The notes under the pieces: generated by a model | The model's database searches: none | Told to the model about the DNA's origin: nothing | The model's input: only the letters and a program-made list of their open reading frames with translations | Part shown: positions 63,734-64,000 of the stretch, piece after piece | Layout: every line of letters begins with the position of its first letter | Numbering within the stretch: position 1 is the stretch's first letter | DNA from: Litorimonas sp947503715 | Lineage (GTDB): Bacteria; Pseudomonadota; Alphaproteobacteria; Caulobacterales; Maricaulaceae | Length of the DNA: 64,000 bases | Reading direction: 5' to 3' | NCBI RefSeq assembly: GCF_050271975.1 | Contig: NZ_CP189850.1 | Location: 2,480,001-2,544,000, forward strand | Position numbers and translations under genes: made by a program

Positions 63734-64000
63734 ATGAACGCTCGCCTTATTAAACTCTGGAACGACCTTCAGAGCAGTTATTATTTTATTCCTGGCCTAA
63801 TGGTGCTGGGTGCCATCCTTCTTGCGGTTATCACAACACATATCGACCGCATCTGGGATTATGCGCTCGCAAAAAACCTAGGCTGGTTTTACTCCAATAA
63901 AGCTGATGGGGCGCGGGCGATCCTTACAACGATTGCGGGCTCCATGATGACCGTCGCCGCCGTCACATTCTCCATCACCATGGTCGCGGTAACGAGCGCC
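63734..64000 (+). CDS. DUF2254 membrane protein (partial, cut by window end)
   Basis: The first 89 codons of a gene running off the window. The start is MNARLIKLWNDLQSSYYFIP followed by one membrane segment (GLMVLGAILLAVITTHI) and, after a charged loop (KADGARAILTTIAGSMM), a second one. This N-terminus matches the DUF2254 family of predicted inner-membrane proteins, for which no function is established. The 3' part cannot be judged. Confidence 0.7.
   Translation, partial: MNARLIKLWNDLQSSYYFIPGLMVLGAILLAVITTHIDRIWDYALAKNLGWFYSNKADGARAILTTIAGSMMTVAAVTFSITMVAVTSA

Noticed and set aside
1..64000. CRISPR arrays, tRNA genes, prophage or complete insertion sequences
   Set aside because: None was found when the spacers between genes were read; nearly all DNA is taken up by core genes with short gaps.

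Overview
The window looks like a piece of an alphaproteobacterial chromosome, most likely from the Caulobacterales/Maricaulales side (Hyphomonadaceae-like). This is inferred from gene order and protein signatures, not from a database search. The main clues are a purCSQL-bolA-grxD block next to an F1-ATPase zeta-subunit gene, a complete mraZ-to-lpxC division cluster followed by bamD-recN-ligA, rnpB beside mraZ, and perfect TTAA-N7-TTAA (CtrA-type) boxes upstream of ftsZ and mraZ. No tRNA, CRISPR array, complete insertion sequence or prophage was seen. The window is mostly core chromosome, tightly packed, with many 1-20 bp gene overlaps.

Layout. 1-4.6 kb: map, radC, an MFS transporter and purB. 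4.9-7.6 kb: three exported proteins, including a pair of thioredoxin-fold paralogues of which one has lost its CxxC motif. 7.7-12.7 kb: the zeta subunit (minus strand), then purC-purS-purQ-purL-bolA-grxD (plus strand). 12.8-13.7 kb: a membrane-anchored unknown followed by a decayed homologue of its C-terminal end. 13.7-23.1 kb: rpsD, rarD, uvrD, an alpha/beta-hydrolase-like lipoprotein, prmA, a small basic ORF, an aminopeptidase P and an ABM-domain protein. 23.1-46.8 kb: about 24 kb on the minus strand, transcribed mraZ-rsmH-ftsL-ftsI-murE-murF-mraY-murD-ftsW-murG-murC-murB-ddl-ftsQ-ftsA-ftsZ-lpxC-bamD-recN-ligA. These genes cover peptidoglycan precursor synthesis, the divisome, lipid A commitment, outer-membrane assembly and DNA repair/replication. 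The mraZ promoter region carries three TGGGA direct repeats with 10 bp period (an MraZ operator) and a CtrA box; a second CtrA box lies between ftsA and ftsZ.

47.0-54.5 kb: rnpB (minus), a PfpI/DJ-1 protein, a BASS transporter, a D-aminoacylase-type amidohydrolase, a DUF1304 protein, a peptidoglycan amidase, a DUF1801 protein, a DMT permease, a small membrane protein and a DjlA-like co-chaperone. A composite palindromic repeat element of about 220 bp separates djlA from pgsA. 54.8-61.1 kb: a minus-strand run of a 42-residue membrane peptide, a YrbG-type antiporter, a PTPS-like protein lacking its catalytic Cys, a pteridine-reductase-like SDR, folB, a DUF2237 protein, uvrC, a degenerate CDP-alcohol phosphatidyltransferase and pgsA. 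61.3-64 kb: a BON-LysM protein, a lipoprotein, alr and the start of a DUF2254 membrane protein cut by the window end.

The observations most worth following are the pterin cluster (58.4-59.95 kb), the catalytically altered paralogue pairs (thioredoxin-like at 4.9-6.0 kb; CDP-alcohol phosphotransferases at 54.8-56.2 kb), the gene remnant at 13.5 kb, the palindromic element at 54.6 kb, and the cell-cycle regulatory sites in the division cluster. No clearly new defence or mobile system was found.
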